Numbered from the stretch's first letter, positions 53,309 through 62,941 are shown. The stretch is DNA of 64,000 bases from Acetoanaerobium sticklandii (GCF_000196455.1 NC_014614.1:2154001-2218000), one strand, 5' to 3'. Translations and numbers: made by a program. The notes: a model not told the origin generated them from the letters alone.

Positions 53309-54070
53309 CTAAAACAAATTACTTTTTAGATATTCAAAATGACTATGAGAATACAAAGAATTATATATAGGTGTAATAGTTATTTTATTTTCTTGAATCA
53401 TCCACACATCATTGTCAGAGGCTTCATTTACAGCTATGGGTTCTCCTCCTATAGTGAATTCATGGATATCTATTCCCAAATCCCTTTTTAAAATTACGTT
53501 ATTATAGTCTCTTCTACCAAGAGAAGTAACTGCAAACTCATTATCTACACATATTTTTTCAGGAAAATTAATATTTAGAATAAATTCCTGCTGTTTATCC
53601 ATATTCTTAAGATATCCATTTAAAAACTCTCTAAACTTATCACATATAAGCTCATAGGCATTGCTGTCATCGTCAAAAGAACAATTTGAAAGTGCTATCG
53701 AAGGAATATTCTGGTATAAACCTTCTAGCGCAGCAGAAACTGTTCCTGAATAAAAAACATCGCTACCTAAATTCGGTCCTCTATTAATCCCACTAAGAAG
53801 TAAATCAAATTCTACTTCTTTAAAAATACCTTCAATCCCTACCTTTACACAGTCAGTTGGTGAGCCAGCAAGACTGTATGACACTATATCATCAGCTATA
53901 TGATATTTTTTAGCTGTTAGTGGCTTTCTGATTGATATGCTTCTAGACATTCCGCTGTATTCCTTGTCTGGAGCTACTACATAAACACTACCAAATTCAG
54001 CCATAGTCTTTGCCAAGGCTTGGATTCCAATAGCTTCAATTCCATCATCATTAGTAATAAAAATATTCAT
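53309..54070 (-). CDS. surE: 5'/3'-nucleotidase SurE
   Basis: Protein of 253 residues with the SurE active-site start NDDGIEAIG, the Ser/Asn segment YSGMSRSISI and SGINRGPNLGSDVFYSGTVSAALEG. It is a metal-dependent phosphatase of nucleoside 5'- and 3'-monophosphates. GGAGGATATAA precedes the ATG at 54070. It is followed on the same strand by the YtvI-like gene. Confidence 0.95.
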   Translation of the reverse strand: MNIFITNDDGIEAIGIQALAKTMAEFGSVYVVAPDKEYSGMSRSISIRKPLTAKKYHIADDIVSYSLAGSPTDCVKVGIEGIFKEVEFDLLLSGINRGPNLGSDVFYSGTVSAALEGLYQNIPSIALSNCSFDDDSNAYELICDKFREFLNGYLKNMDKQQEFILNINFPEKICVDNEFAVTSLGRRDYNNVILKRDLGIDIHEFTIGGEPIAVNEASDNDVWMIQENKITITPIYNSLYSHSHFEYLKSNLF

Positions 54071-54298
54071 TTATATCCTCCAATTCACTTTTTAATTATG
54101 CTTATATTTTACAATTTTTGATTTCGCTTACTATCAATAATAATATTCCATATCCTAAATTACCACTTTCCATAACTTTCTATTATTTTAACATACTATA
54201 ATTTATATAATACATTTTTAGTGTTGACAAATCAATCTATATATCGTAATATTTGAATATATCAATTTTAAAATACATTTCAGGAGGTTACATAATCA

Positions 54299-54847
54299 AT
54301 GAACATCAATGCAAAACAACCATTAAATACACCTAAGAAAAAACATAAGTCACACCAAAGCTGGTCATGGATAATAATAATCAGTTTTTTTATTTTGTCA
54401 GTATATAATGTATATTTCGGCTTATTTGGAATTGTCTGTATGACCATGCCTATTTATCATGCTTTAAGAGGCAGAGGAAAAATTCACTGCTCTGCTTATT
54501 GTCCTAGAGGATCTTTTTTAGGCAAATTTTTAGAAAAATTATCTATGCAAAACAATCTTCCAAAATTTATGAAAACTAAAAAATTCAAAAATGCACTTTT
54601 GACTCTTATGGTTGTGATGTTATCATTATCAATCATTCATTCAGGAGGACAAATTGATAAAATAGCCTTTGCTTTATTTAGATTTATGTTCGCTTCTTTT
54701 GTTGTTGGAGTATTAATGGGAGTATTCTTTAAGCCTAGATCATGGTGTCAGGTTTGTCCTATGGGACATGCTACAGGACTGATTACTGATATCAAGAAAG
54801 CTCCAAAGCCAGTAAGCACTCCAGTGAAAAATGACAAAATTGCTTAG
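54299..54847 (+). CDS. small 4Fe-4S membrane protein, NapH-like
   Basis: Protein of 182 residues with a Lys/His-rich N-terminus, three or four membrane segments and two cysteine pairs, HCSAYCPRGSF (near 61) and WCQVCPMGHATG (near 150), the two-part Fer4_5-type pattern seen in NapH and related quinol-linked electron carriers. Those proteins are larger and have extra ferredoxin motifs, absent here. It probably passes electrons at the membrane; partner unknown. AGGAGG is at 54282-54287. Confidence 0.75.
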   Translation: MNINAKQPLNTPKKKHKSHQSWSWIIIISFFILSVYNVYFGLFGIVCMTMPIYHALRGRGKIHCSAYCPRGSFLGKFLEKLSMQNNLPKFMKTKKFKNALLTLMVVMLSLSIIHSGGQIDKIAFALFRFMFASFVVGVLMGVFFKPRSWCQVCPMGHATGLITDIKKAPKPVSTPVKNDKIA

Positions 54848-54917
54848 GTCTCTAATTAGTACCTTAATAATAGGTTGATAAAGAATTTGCTAAATTGCTA
54901 TAATTACAAAGTAATTT

Positions 54918-54955
54918 AAAAGCCAAGCTATAGGTAATCTAATAGTTTGGCTTTT
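54918..54955 (+). terminator. terminator after the Fe-S membrane protein gene
   Basis: Arms AAAAGCCAAGCTA and TAGTTTGGCTTTT (one G-U pair) with a 12-base loop and a T tract, about 70 bp past the stop codon. Confidence 0.8.
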
Positions 54956-55014
54956 ACTTAAAATATAACACATGTCACGAGTACCTATTAGCAGTCTTTG
55001 ATTATGGCTAGTCA

Positions 55015-55587
55015 TTACTTCTCTATCTCAAGAATCCACTTAGAAGGAATCTCCCAAATATTAGCTTGAAGAGTAAATATGTCATTCCAATCCTCTATTT
55101 CAAAAACCCTATCCCAGCTTGCGATAATCTTTCTTTTTAAATCAGGATAAAAATTGGCATTTGGTCCGTCTACTAAAGTGAAGCTGTTATTTATTCCTCT
55201 ATTTTTTAGCTCTAGTTTAAAAGCCCTGTCATCCTCTTCATCTCTAGGTATATACATGTGATTTAACACCATGTCCCATCTGCCACCATTAAAGTATATG
55301 ACATTTTTTCTTGGAACTTCTAGCTTTAAAACAACAGTATCCTCTGTTTTTCTCAGCATATATTCTTCACTTATAGAGCACCATATAGGGTACTTTACAT
55401 CAGATGGTCTCTCCACATGACTACTTGCTCTATCAGAAAACCAGTTGTATAGCTTTAAGTAATACTGAGCTATGTCCATCTGCTTTTCTTCAATATGGGC
55501 TGAGTCCATAATAAATCTACCTTTCGACTCTAGCACCTCTAAAATTCTTTTATCTTGCCTAGTCCATAAAGTAACAGTATCTTTCAT
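55015..55587 (-). CDS. DUF3841 protein
   Basis: Soluble protein of 190 residues with the DUF3841 pattern (TLWTRQDKRILEVLESKG at the start, YPIWCSISEEYM in the middle, WEIPSKWILEIE at the end). Its function is unknown. No membrane segment. A GGAG lies 11 bases before the ATG at 55587. It is apparently monocistronic. Confidence 0.75.
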   Translation of the reverse strand: MKDTVTLWTRQDKRILEVLESKGRFIMDSAHIEEKQMDIAQYYLKLYNWFSDRASSHVERPSDVKYPIWCSISEEYMLRKTEDTVVLKLEVPRKNVIYFNGGRWDMVLNHMYIPRDEEDDRAFKLELKNRGINNSFTLVDGPNANFYPDLKRKIIASWDRVFEIEDWNDIFTLQANIWEIPSKWILEIEK

Positions 55588-55665
55588 TGGATTATCATCT
55601 CCATTTTCTACTAAGATAAATTACTGATTTTTCTACTTTATACGATTATATAATTTTATTTAGTA

Positions 55666-56418
55666 TTATTCTATAATAATTCCAAACCAGTCTGCCTGAC
55701 CTTTTTTTACAAATCCTGTTTTTCTGGCAAGCCCAGGAGACATTGGATTACTAGATACAATTTGTAAAAATGGAATTTTCCCTTTGTCTATTATCTTCTT
55801 AGATATATCCAAAGACACATCTAAAGCAAATCCTTTCCCTCTATGCTCATCCATAGTATACATAAAGCCTAATGAATCATCTTCATGTATAAGCACCCAG
55901 CAAACTAACTTGCCATCAATATAAATACCAGAGCTAGGTCTGTTTGATATGGCATCCTTAATTTCATGTATGGTATGACTATTTCTGTAATTATAGTTTT
56001 CGTCTATAAACTCGGCATCTTTAATATCAATTTCACTGGCATTTGATTTCAAATCTACATTTGAGTAGTTTTCCTTAGGCATGTAATAAAAATCACAGTC
56101 ATTTTCCCAGTCTATCTTATAGCGCCTTTTAATCTCAGAAGTGAGAAATCTTGTAGTTCCTGCAAAACCATACTTTCCTTGAGGGAAAAGCTCTTCAAAC
56201 ATTTCATCTAAAAATTTTGTACTCTCTGTGTGTAAATAGTTAAAGTATTTAAATTTAATTAAAACTCCTGATGGATTATCAAGTGAGTCAGTAAAGATTT
56301 CTGCCTCTGAAACATTGTCAATGATCCCTGCCAAGTTTAAAGTTTCTAGCTCGTATTTTTTGAAATAATTTCTTATTTGCTTTGAATCTTGAGTCTTAAA
56401 AATTTTAATCTCCCCCAC
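55666..56418 (-). CDS. GNAT-family acetyltransferase (FR47-like)
   Basis: Protein of 250 residues: a divergent N-terminal half and a C-terminal GNAT domain (GFMYTMDEHRGKGFALDVS, then SNPMSPGLARKTGFVKKG). The layout is that of glycine N-acyltransferase-like FR47 proteins. It starts at GTG 56418, only 7 bases past the MATE stop codon, without a clear ribosome binding site, so it is probably translated by coupling with the MATE gene. Its substrate may relate to what the pumps export (inference). Confidence 0.75.
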   Translation of the reverse strand: MGEIKIFKTQDSKQIRNYFKKYELETLNLAGIIDNVSEAEIFTDSLDNPSGVLIKFKYFNYLHTESTKFLDEMFEELFPQGKYGFAGTTRFLTSEIKRRYKIDWENDCDFYYMPKENYSNVDLKSNASEIDIKDAEFIDENYNYRNSHTIHEIKDAISNRPSSGIYIDGKLVCWVLIHEDDSLGFMYTMDEHRGKGFALDVSLDISKKIIDKGKIPFLQIVSSNPMSPGLARKTGFVKKGQADWFGIIIE

Positions 56419-56425
56419 TTCTAAG

Positions 56426-57751
56426 CTATATTTGCTTTTGCTTCCATTTTCCTTTTCTAAAAGACCATATGATTCCTAATGCTTCTATTACAACTGATAA
56501 GGATATAGCTATCCATACACCATCAATTCCAAGTTTAAAAGGATATGCAAGTAAATATGCTAGTGGCAGCTTTAAAACTACATTTGCAACCATAGCAGAA
56601 ATCATAGGTGGAAAGGTATCTCCAGCTCCTTGAAACACGCCTGAATAAATAGAAGTCCACGCCACAAAAATAATACCAGCATATACTATCCTCATATAAG
56701 AAATTCCATACTGCACAACTAGTGGTTCATCTCTAAAAAGCCCAATTATCTGCCCTGGAATAGCAATATAAAGTACACCAAATACTAAAATATTTATTAT
56801 TGCTACCTTCATACCTTGCTTTATTATACTATCGCAGGAATCTATGTCATTTCTTCCTAAAGCTTGACCTACCATTACAGATATTGCCATTGAAAGTCCG
56901 CCTAATATAATAAAGGTATAATTAAATAATTGAGCACCTATATTAAATGCCGCACTACCTTCTGCTGCTCCAACGCTGTATACCAAGCTAAACATGAGCA
57001 TTCCAGTTATAGGCCTTGCTACTTGCTGAAGGCATGCCCACCCACCTATTCTTAAAATTCTAGTCGAGGTTTTTAGATTAAATCCTAAGCTTTCAGTTAG
57101 CTTTTTTAAATCAAAGTTATAAATTCTTCCAAAAACTATATAGCCTATTGCTATGCTTGCTGCTATATTCGAAATTACTGTCGCAAATGCAGCTCCTGCT
57201 ATTCCAAAATCAAATATAAACATAAGTATATAATCCAAAATAGCATTTATTATGTTTGATAGACCAAATATAAAAAGAGGTGTTCTCGTGTCTCCCATAG
57301 CCTGAAGAATAGTTCTAAGTGTAGAGTTTAAAAAAACAAAAACTGTTCCCAGAAACATAATTCCTAAATACTCAGATGAATATTTAAGAATGCTAGCACT
57401 TGGCTTAAAAAAAACTTCCAAAATGCTTGTAGTAAGAAAATATCCAGATAAGCCTAGAACTATTCCTACACAAGCCGATAGTAGCAAAGAATTTCCGCTT
57501 ATGCTTCTTATAGCTTCCCAGTTTTCTTCTCCAAAACTTCTAGCGATTAGAGCAATGGTTCCAGCCGATACAAGAGTAGACATCACAAATACAACTCCAG
57601 AAATTGAATTTGCTATTCCCGAAGAAGCTGATTGCTCAAGACCAAGCTGAGATATGAAATAGGTATCTACTGTAGCTAGAAGGGATTGAAATACCATTCC
57701 CAGCATAACAGGCCAAGCTAAACTGAGTATTTTTTTTATGTCAGTTTTCAT
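56426..57751 (-). CDS. MATE-family efflux transporter
   Basis: Protein of 441 residues with twelve membrane segments and MATE features (AWPVMLGMVFQSLLATVDTY, GDTRTPLFIFG, GVFQGAGDTFPPMISAM). It is a predicted cation-coupled exporter of drugs or metabolites; substrate unknown. GGGAG precedes the ATG at 57751. Second gene of a three-gene unit, 15 bp after the first MATE gene. The two MATE proteins are different enough not to be a recent duplication. Confidence 0.9.
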   Translation of the reverse strand: MKTDIKKILSLAWPVMLGMVFQSLLATVDTYFISQLGLEQSASSGIANSISGVVFVMSTLVSAGTIALIARSFGEENWEAIRSISGNSLLLSACVGIVLGLSGYFLTTSILEVFFKPSASILKYSSEYLGIMFLGTVFVFLNSTLRTILQAMGDTRTPLFIFGLSNIINAILDYILMFIFDFGIAGAAFATVISNIAASIAIGYIVFGRIYNFDLKKLTESLGFNLKTSTRILRIGGWACLQQVARPITGMLMFSLVYSVGAAEGSAAFNIGAQLFNYTFIILGGLSMAISVMVGQALGRNDIDSCDSIIKQGMKVAIINILVFGVLYIAIPGQIIGLFRDEPLVVQYGISYMRIVYAGIIFVAWTSIYSGVFQGAGDTFPPMISAMVANVVLKLPLAYLLAYPFKLGIDGVWIAISLSVVIEALGIIWSFRKGKWKQKQI

Positions 57752-57766
57752 TATTATCTCCCAAGA

Positions 57767-59137
57767 TTAGTTCGTCATATTGTGAATCCATTTTCCTGAT
57801 TTAAAGCGTCTTCTAATAAATATATATTTTACTATTTCTTCCATACCTGTTAATGCTACTACGTAATATACATCTAAATTCAAAATAAATGCTCCTATAA
57901 ACGCCATAGGAATACCTATGGTCCAAAGAGTAAGCCCTTGTATTTTAACTGCATATTTTGAATCACCTGCACCTCTTAAAACTCCAACTATCATTATAAA
58001 AGTGTAGCTTCTTATAAGGAGAAGTATAGCATTTACATACAAAATTCTTTTGGTATCATTAAGAACTGTATCTGACATTTTGAAAAAATATACAAAATCG
58101 TTTGCTGTTAAAAATATTACCGTTGCTATAATTATAGCTATAATCAGAGCAAACTTATACAGTCTTTTTGCATATAACTTACCTAAATCTTCTCTTTTTG
58201 CACCTATTTCTTTACCCACGATAACCATAGCCGAATTTCCAAGTCCAATTATTACTATCATAAGAAGGTTCATAACAGTGCTCGTAACCTGTATAGCCGC
58301 TGCCGTTCCTATACCCATTCTTGCATATATGACATTATAAGTAAGATTTCCAAGTCCCCAAACAAACTCATTTATAAGCACTGGAAGCATTCCAGCATAC
58401 ACTACTTTTATAAACTTGAAATCTAGCATTTTAATATGCGAGAAATTAATATTGAGCAAATTACTTTTTTTATACACATAAATTAAGATTATCATAGTTT
58501 CTATTATTCTTGCAATAACAGTTGCTATAGCCGCTCCCTTTACTCCCATAGCGGGAAAGCCTAGCTTCCCAAATATCAAAATATAGTTCAGCACTACATT
58601 TACTACTAGAGCTGCTATGCTTCCCACCATAGGCACAAAAGTATTTTCTGTGCTTCTTAACGAAAAAGCAAAGCCTACAGTTATTGCTGTAAATATATAG
58701 CTAAAAGCAACTATCCTTAAATAATCGCCTCCAGTTGCTAGTACTGATTTGTCAGAGTTAAATACAGATATGATTTCATCAGAAAAATATATTCCAGCTA
58801 ACATAAATAAAATTCCAATTACAAAGCTAAAGCTTATAGCAAGTGCCGCAGTTTTCTTAATACTCACTTCATCTTGCTTTCCCCAAAACTGAGATATGAA
58901 AATTGAGCATCCTGCATTTACACCAAATAACATCAATGTAAAAAAGAAAAAATATTGGTTTGCTATTCCAACTGAAGCTAGATATAGTTCACCTAGTCTA
59001 CCTATCATTACAGTATCCATAAGATTGAGTAGTGACGCTATAAGATTTTGTACTATTATAGGTATTGTTAGCATCATAACTCTTCTATAAAATACCTTCT
59101 GTTCATTATTAATCTGTAGTTTTTCTATCATAGTCAT
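57767..59137 (-). CDS. MATE-family efflux transporter
   Basis: Protein of 456 residues with twelve membrane segments (VMMLTIPIIVQNLIASLLNL, MDTVMIGRLGELYLAS, RGAGDSKYAVKIQG). It is a predicted exporter. Start ATG 59137 is chosen because GGAGGG lies 5 bases before it; an in-frame TTG at 59182 lies inside the leader hairpin. The mRNA leader has a complete intrinsic terminator right before the ribosome binding site, so expression is probably attenuated. First gene of the two-MATE-acetyltransferase operon. Confidence 0.9.
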   Translation of the reverse strand: MTMIEKLQINNEQKVFYRRVMMLTIPIIVQNLIASLLNLMDTVMIGRLGELYLASVGIANQYFFFFTLMLFGVNAGCSIFISQFWGKQDEVSIKKTAALAISFSFVIGILFMLAGIYFSDEIISVFNSDKSVLATGGDYLRIVAFSYIFTAITVGFAFSLRSTENTFVPMVGSIAALVVNVVLNYILIFGKLGFPAMGVKGAAIATVIARIIETMIILIYVYKKSNLLNINFSHIKMLDFKFIKVVYAGMLPVLINEFVWGLGNLTYNVIYARMGIGTAAAIQVTSTVMNLLMIVIIGLGNSAMVIVGKEIGAKREDLGKLYAKRLYKFALIIAIIIATVIFLTANDFVYFFKMSDTVLNDTKRILYVNAILLLIRSYTFIMIVGVLRGAGDSKYAVKIQGLTLWTIGIPMAFIGAFILNLDVYYVVALTGMEEIVKYIFIRRRFKSGKWIHNMTN

Positions 59138-59156
59138 AGTTTCCCTCCACAAAAAA

Positions 59157-59193
59157 AAGCAACCCAATTGAAGTTTTTTCAAAGCGGTTGCTT
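59157..59193 (-). terminator. leader terminator (attenuator) of the MATE operon
   Basis: Minus-strand hairpin with outer arms AAGCAACC (59193-59186) and GGTTGCTT (59164-59157) and inner TTGAA/TTCAA, followed by T8, ending 3 bases before GTGGAGGG. It lies about 50 bases after the predicted RNA start. A GTG-AAG-AAG-CAA-CCG-CTT-TGA leader frame overlaps its 5' arm. Confidence 0.8.
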
Positions 59194-59244
59194 CTTCACC
59201 TATTATATAAGTTTTAAATATAAAATTTTACCTGTCTAGATGTT

Positions 59245-59272
59245 ATTATATTATTAGTCTGAAAAATGTCAA
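59245..59272 (-). promoter_or_regulatory. promoter of the MATE operon
   Basis: Minus-strand TTGACA (59272-59267) and TATAAT (59250-59245) with 16-bp spacing, upstream of the leader terminator. Confidence 0.75.
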
Positions 59273-59295
59273 GAATAATTTTTATATATAAATAT

Positions 59296-59324
59296 TTGTT
59301 ATTTTCTTATTAATTGGGTACAAT
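59296..59324 (+). promoter_or_regulatory. promoter of the ferritin gene
   Basis: TTGTTA (59296-59301) and TACAAT (59319-59324) with 17-bp spacing, 40 bp before the ferritin ATG. No clear Fur or PerR box overlaps it. Confidence 0.65.
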
Positions 59325-59363
59325 TAAGAGAGACACAATAATTAGATAAGGAAGGTGTATTAC

Positions 59364-59873
59364 ATGATAAGTGAAAAAATGTTAAACGCAATCAACGAGC
59401 AAATTAAATTGGAGTTTGAATCTTCTTATGCATACATTGCAATGGAAGCATACTTTATGGGGAAAAACTTAAATGGCTTTGCTAACTTTTTCCATGTCCA
59501 AGCTCAAGAAGAAAGAGACCACGCATACTTATTATTCAACTATGCTTACAGCGTAGGTGGAGATGTAGTACTAAAGGATTTAGCAGCATTTGATTCTAAT
59601 TTCAAAGACGAGATAGATATATTCGAAAAAACTTTAGCTCATGAGCAACTAGTTACTCGTTCTATCCACAATCTAATGACTATCGCTATAGAAGAAAAAG
59701 ACTATGCAACTCAAAACTTCCTTCAGTGGTTCGTAAAAGAGCAGGTTGAAGAAGAAGATACTGCAAATGGTCTTTTAGAGCAAATAAAACTAGTTAATGG
59801 CAACCCAAATGGCTTATTTATGATGAACAAAGAGCTTGCAGCAAGAACATATACTCCTGCTGTAATTAAGTAA
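59364..59873 (+). CDS. ftnA: non-haem ferritin
   Basis: Protein of 169 residues forming a four-helix bundle. Ferroxidase ligands are visible: Glu in KLEFESSYAYIAME, Glu/His in QEERDHAYLL, and Glu in the third helix (LAHEQLVTRS, EEKDYATQNFLQWFV). It stores iron as a 24-mer cage. The ATG at 59364 is preferred to the GTG at 59355, which overlaps the AAGGAAGG site. The gene is monocistronic and ends with a strong terminator. Confidence 0.92.
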   Translation: MISEKMLNAINEQIKLEFESSYAYIAMEAYFMGKNLNGFANFFHVQAQEERDHAYLLFNYAYSVGGDVVLKDLAAFDSNFKDEIDIFEKTLAHEQLVTRSIHNLMTIAIEEKDYATQNFLQWFVKEQVEEEDTANGLLEQIKLVNGNPNGLFMMNKELAARTYTPAVIK

Positions 59874-59955
59874 TTCAATATAAAACATACAATTTCATAG
59901 TTAATTAACTTAAATCAAATGAATTTACGCTGTGAAATTTATTTAACTAAAAATT

Positions 59956-59984
59956 AGACCCTCAAGAAAAGTTCTTGAGGGTCT
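59956..59984. terminator. terminator after ferritin gene
   Basis: Perfect 13-bp arms AGACCCTCAAGAA and TTCTTGAGGGTCT with a 3-base loop and T on the plus strand; between convergent genes. Confidence 0.88.
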
Positions 59985-60034
59985 TTAAATTCAGTAATCT
60001 CTAATAATTAATTATCATCTACTTGCTAAACTTA

Positions 60035-60508
60035 TTATTGATTAAATTTCATTCCATTTTTTTGTCCAAATCCTTGGCCATTTTGAGGAGCATTACCATT
60101 TCTCATCATTCCTTGACCATTTCCTAGTCCAAATCCACAGCCAGCGCCTTTTCCTATACCGTTACCCATCATTACACCAGTACCATCGCAATTAGCAATA
60201 TTAGTTTCCATTCTCTCTAGTATAACATCTGCTTGTTCTTGAGTTAAAACTCCATCTTTTACTCTTTGCTCTAAAATAGCTTTTTTGCTTTCTATCATAC
60301 CTGATTTAAACTCATCATAAACACCCTTTTCCTGAGCTATAGCTCCAAGAGTTTTGTCCCCTCTTTGCTCATAGATGTCTTCTACTGATGAACCAGTTAA
60401 ATTAGAAAGCACTTCAATAGGTGAACTATATTCTGCTGCAAACACCATTCCTGTAGAAAGAAGTGCTGTCATAGAAAGTGCAAGTGCCATAGTTTTAAAT
60501 TTTCTCAT
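60035..60508 (-). CDS. secreted DUF2680-like protein
   Basis: Protein of 157 residues: a signal peptide (about 1-24, cut near VFAAEYS), a helical DUF2680-like region (LGAIAQEKGVYDEFKSGM; EQRVKDGVLTQEQADVILERM) and a Gly/Asn/Met-rich low-complexity tail. Function unknown. The ATG at 60508 is chosen because AAGGAG precedes it by 9 bases. Confidence 0.78.
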   Translation of the reverse strand: MRKFKTMALALSMTALLSTGMVFAAEYSSPIEVLSNLTGSSVEDIYEQRGDKTLGAIAQEKGVYDEFKSGMIESKKAILEQRVKDGVLTQEQADVILERMETNIANCDGTGVMMGNGIGKGAGCGFGLGNGQGMMRNGNAPQNGQGFGQKNGMKFNQ

Positions 60509-60604
60509 TATATCCATCTCCTTCAAATTTATCAAGGACTATATTGTCCTTCTATAATCAAAGTATAAGATTAAATTGTGAAGGAATTATGAAGAAAATA
60601 CAAT

Positions 60605-61771
60605 TTATTTATTTTTTTCTCTAATTACTTCTATTGCTTTATTAAGCTGTACATCTTCGGTATCTTCTTCTCCTATTTCTACAACATATTCTGGAGTAAT
60701 TCCTTTTTCATTGATGTATTCTCCGTTTGGAGTGAAATACTGAGCCATAGTAATTTTATAGCCTGATCCATCTTTTAGCGGAACTACATTTTGAACTAGG
60801 CCCTTTCCAAAGGTAGTCGTTCCAACAAGAGTTCCGGCTTTGTTATCCCTCACTGCTCCAGCGAGTATTTCAGAAGCTGATGCACTGTTTTCATTTACAA
60901 GTATAACTAGAGGAATATCAAGTTTTCCTGAGGAATTTGACTTTAGATATTGTCTATTTCCTGCCCTATCTTCAGTATATACTATGGTAGCCTCACCAAG
61001 AATACTATCTGCAACCTCTTTAACCTGATCTAGTAATCCACCTGGATTATCTCTTAAATCTATAATAAGTCCTTTTGGATTATTATTTTTAAGGCTTAAT
61101 AGGTTTTCATCAAACTCTTCTCCAGTTCTTTCATCAAAGCTAGATATTCTCATGTAGCCTATTTCATCCATCATTTCAGATTTTACTGATTTTATAAGAA
61201 TTTGCTCGCGCTTTATAGTAATATCAAATTCTGGTTTATTTTCTCTTATTATAGAAAGAACAACCTCTTTTCCAGGCTCTCCTTTAATAATAGAAATAGC
61301 TTTATCCATTTCTTTGGCTGAATATTTGACCTTATCTACTTTAGTTATCTTATCTCCAGGCAAAATGCCTGCTTTTTCTGCTGGAGTATCCTCTATTGGC
61401 GCAACAACGGTTATAAAGCCATCCTCTCCTGGAGAAACCACAATTCCTACACCTACATAGCTTCCAGATGTCATCTCCATCAAATCTTTGAATTCATCCT
61501 TTGTATAATACTGAGAATAAGGATCATCTAGGCCATCGAATATTCCTCTTTCCATAGCTGCAATAAGGTCTTCTTCCTTTACATCTTGATAAAATTCATC
61601 TTCAATTCTATCTTTTAAAAATCTGACTTTAGAAAGTTTTTGAAATTCCTGATAATCACTTTTAGATATAATAACTTTATTTCCAATAGTAACATTGAAT
61701 ATGTTTGTGAGCAAAAATGTCACAGCCATTAATAAGACTGCTCCTATGACAGCTTTCTTTTTAGATATCAA
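60605..61771 (-). CDS. ctpA: S41-family carboxyl-terminal processing protease
   Basis: Protein of 388 residues: an N-terminal anchor helix, a PDZ domain (about 90-175; GVGIVVSPGEDGFITV, AEKAGILPGDKI) and the S41 domain with nucleophile Ser in NENSASASEILAGA and the Lys in TTFGKGLVQ. It trims exported proteins outside the membrane. TTG start at 61771 with CGGAGG. Fourth gene after ftsE, ftsX and the hydrolase; it may process the peptidoglycan hydrolase (inference). Confidence 0.92.
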   Translation of the reverse strand: MISKKKAVIGAVLLMAVTFLLTNIFNVTIGNKVIISKSDYQEFQKLSKVRFLKDRIEDEFYQDVKEEDLIAAMERGIFDGLDDPYSQYYTKDEFKDLMEMTSGSYVGVGIVVSPGEDGFITVVAPIEDTPAEKAGILPGDKITKVDKVKYSAKEMDKAISIIKGEPGKEVVLSIIRENKPEFDITIKREQILIKSVKSEMMDEIGYMRISSFDERTGEEFDENLLSLKNNNPKGLIIDLRDNPGGLLDQVKEVADSILGEATIVYTEDRAGNRQYLKSNSSGKLDIPLVILVNENSASASEILAGAVRDNKAGTLVGTTTFGKGLVQNVVPLKDGSGYKITMAQYFTPNGEYINEKGITPEYVVEIGEEDTEDVQLNKAIEVIREKNK

Positions 61772-61808
61772 TTTATAGCCTCCGCTCTTTTATAAAACAA
61801 ATTTAAGC

Positions 61809-62930
61809 TTATCCTCCAATATAAGATGCTGGATTTACATAGTCGCCATTTACTCTGACTTCAAAATGAAGATGAGGACCAGTAGAATATCCAGTAGAGC
61901 CTACCTTTGCAATAGTTTCGCCTTTTTTTACATCCTGTCCATCAGATACCAAAATCGATGAACAGTGAGCATAAAGCGTTACTATTCCTCCACCATGGTC
62001 TACTATAACAGCTTTTCCATAAGAGCCTTTTGTCCCTGCAAATATAACTCTTCCATCATTTGCAGCAAATATCCCTGTTCCACTTGGTGCAGCTATATCC
62101 ATACCTGTGTGAAGCTTCTTTTCCTTTAAAATTGGATGTATTCTATAACCAAAGCTAGATGTTACTCTTCCTCCTCCAGATACTGGCCAAGCCATAACCC
62201 CGCCTTTGTAGTTTCCTCCAATACCTTTTGTTTTTTGAAGTTCTCTAATCTTGCTCTGCAGGTCATTTGCTTCCTTGATTAAAGCATCTTCCATCTGCTT
62301 TAATTTTTCAATATCCTTAACAACCATTTGCTTGTTGCTGTTTTGCTCTTGCATGTTTTTCTCCAGAACCTTCTGTTCTGATTCCAGTGATGCCTTGAAT
62401 GTAGACATTCTTTTTTCTTCTTTTTGAAGACTAATTTTCTTAGTTTCCACGCTATCTTTTTGTTCTTTAAGATCTGCTAAAATTTCCTTATCATTTTTGA
62501 CTATTTTTTTTATCATAGTCATGTTTGACAAAAGTTCTTCCATATCACTTGAGTTAAGTAAAATCTGAAAATAATCTATATCAGAGGTTCTATACATTAC
62601 TCTTAATCTGCTACCTAACAGATCAGTATTTGTGTCTATATTATCCTCTAATTTAGTTATTTCTTTTTGAGTTACATCAATTTCAGCTTGAGTTTTTGCA
62701 ATATCATTTTGAATAACTGAAATCTTCTGCTCACTTTCATCTATCTTTGCATCTAGCTCTAAAATAATCTTGTTTATATCCTTAACTACATTTTGCTTAT
62801 TCTTTAGTTCATCTTTTACATTTTTTATATTCTTATTTACATTATTAAGTTGATTATTATAATTTGAAGCAAATGAAATACTACCAAATATCATAACCAT
62901 AGAAACCATCAAAGATATAAGTTTTTTCAT
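61809..62930 (-). CDS. secreted peptidoglycan hydrolase, EnvC/PcsB-like with M23 domain
   Basis: Protein of 373 residues: a signal peptide (ends near SISFASNYN), a long coiled coil (about 25-240) and a C-terminal LytM/M23 domain (SFGYRIHPILKEKKLHTGMDIA, HGGGIVTLYAHCSS, HLHFEVR) with the His/Asp zinc ligands. With FtsEX upstream it forms the expected module in which FtsEX activates a coiled-coil hydrolase or activator during division. AGGAAAA precedes the ATG; 11 bp follow ftsX. Confidence 0.93.
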   Translation of the reverse strand: MKKLISLMVSMVMIFGSISFASNYNNQLNNVNKNIKNVKDELKNKQNVVKDINKIILELDAKIDESEQKISVIQNDIAKTQAEIDVTQKEITKLEDNIDTNTDLLGSRLRVMYRTSDIDYFQILLNSSDMEELLSNMTMIKKIVKNDKEILADLKEQKDSVETKKISLQKEEKRMSTFKASLESEQKVLEKNMQEQNSNKQMVVKDIEKLKQMEDALIKEANDLQSKIRELQKTKGIGGNYKGGVMAWPVSGGGRVTSSFGYRIHPILKEKKLHTGMDIAAPSGTGIFAANDGRVIFAGTKGSYGKAVIVDHGGGIVTLYAHCSSILVSDGQDVKKGETIAKVGSTGYSTGPHLHFEVRVNGDYVNPASYIGG

Positions 62931-62941
62931 TGATTTTCCTC

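Noticed and set aside
59241..59262. PerR or Fur box before the ferritin gene
   Set aside because: TTATTATATTATTAG-like sequence fits neither consensus well, and it overlaps the MATE promoter on the other strand instead.
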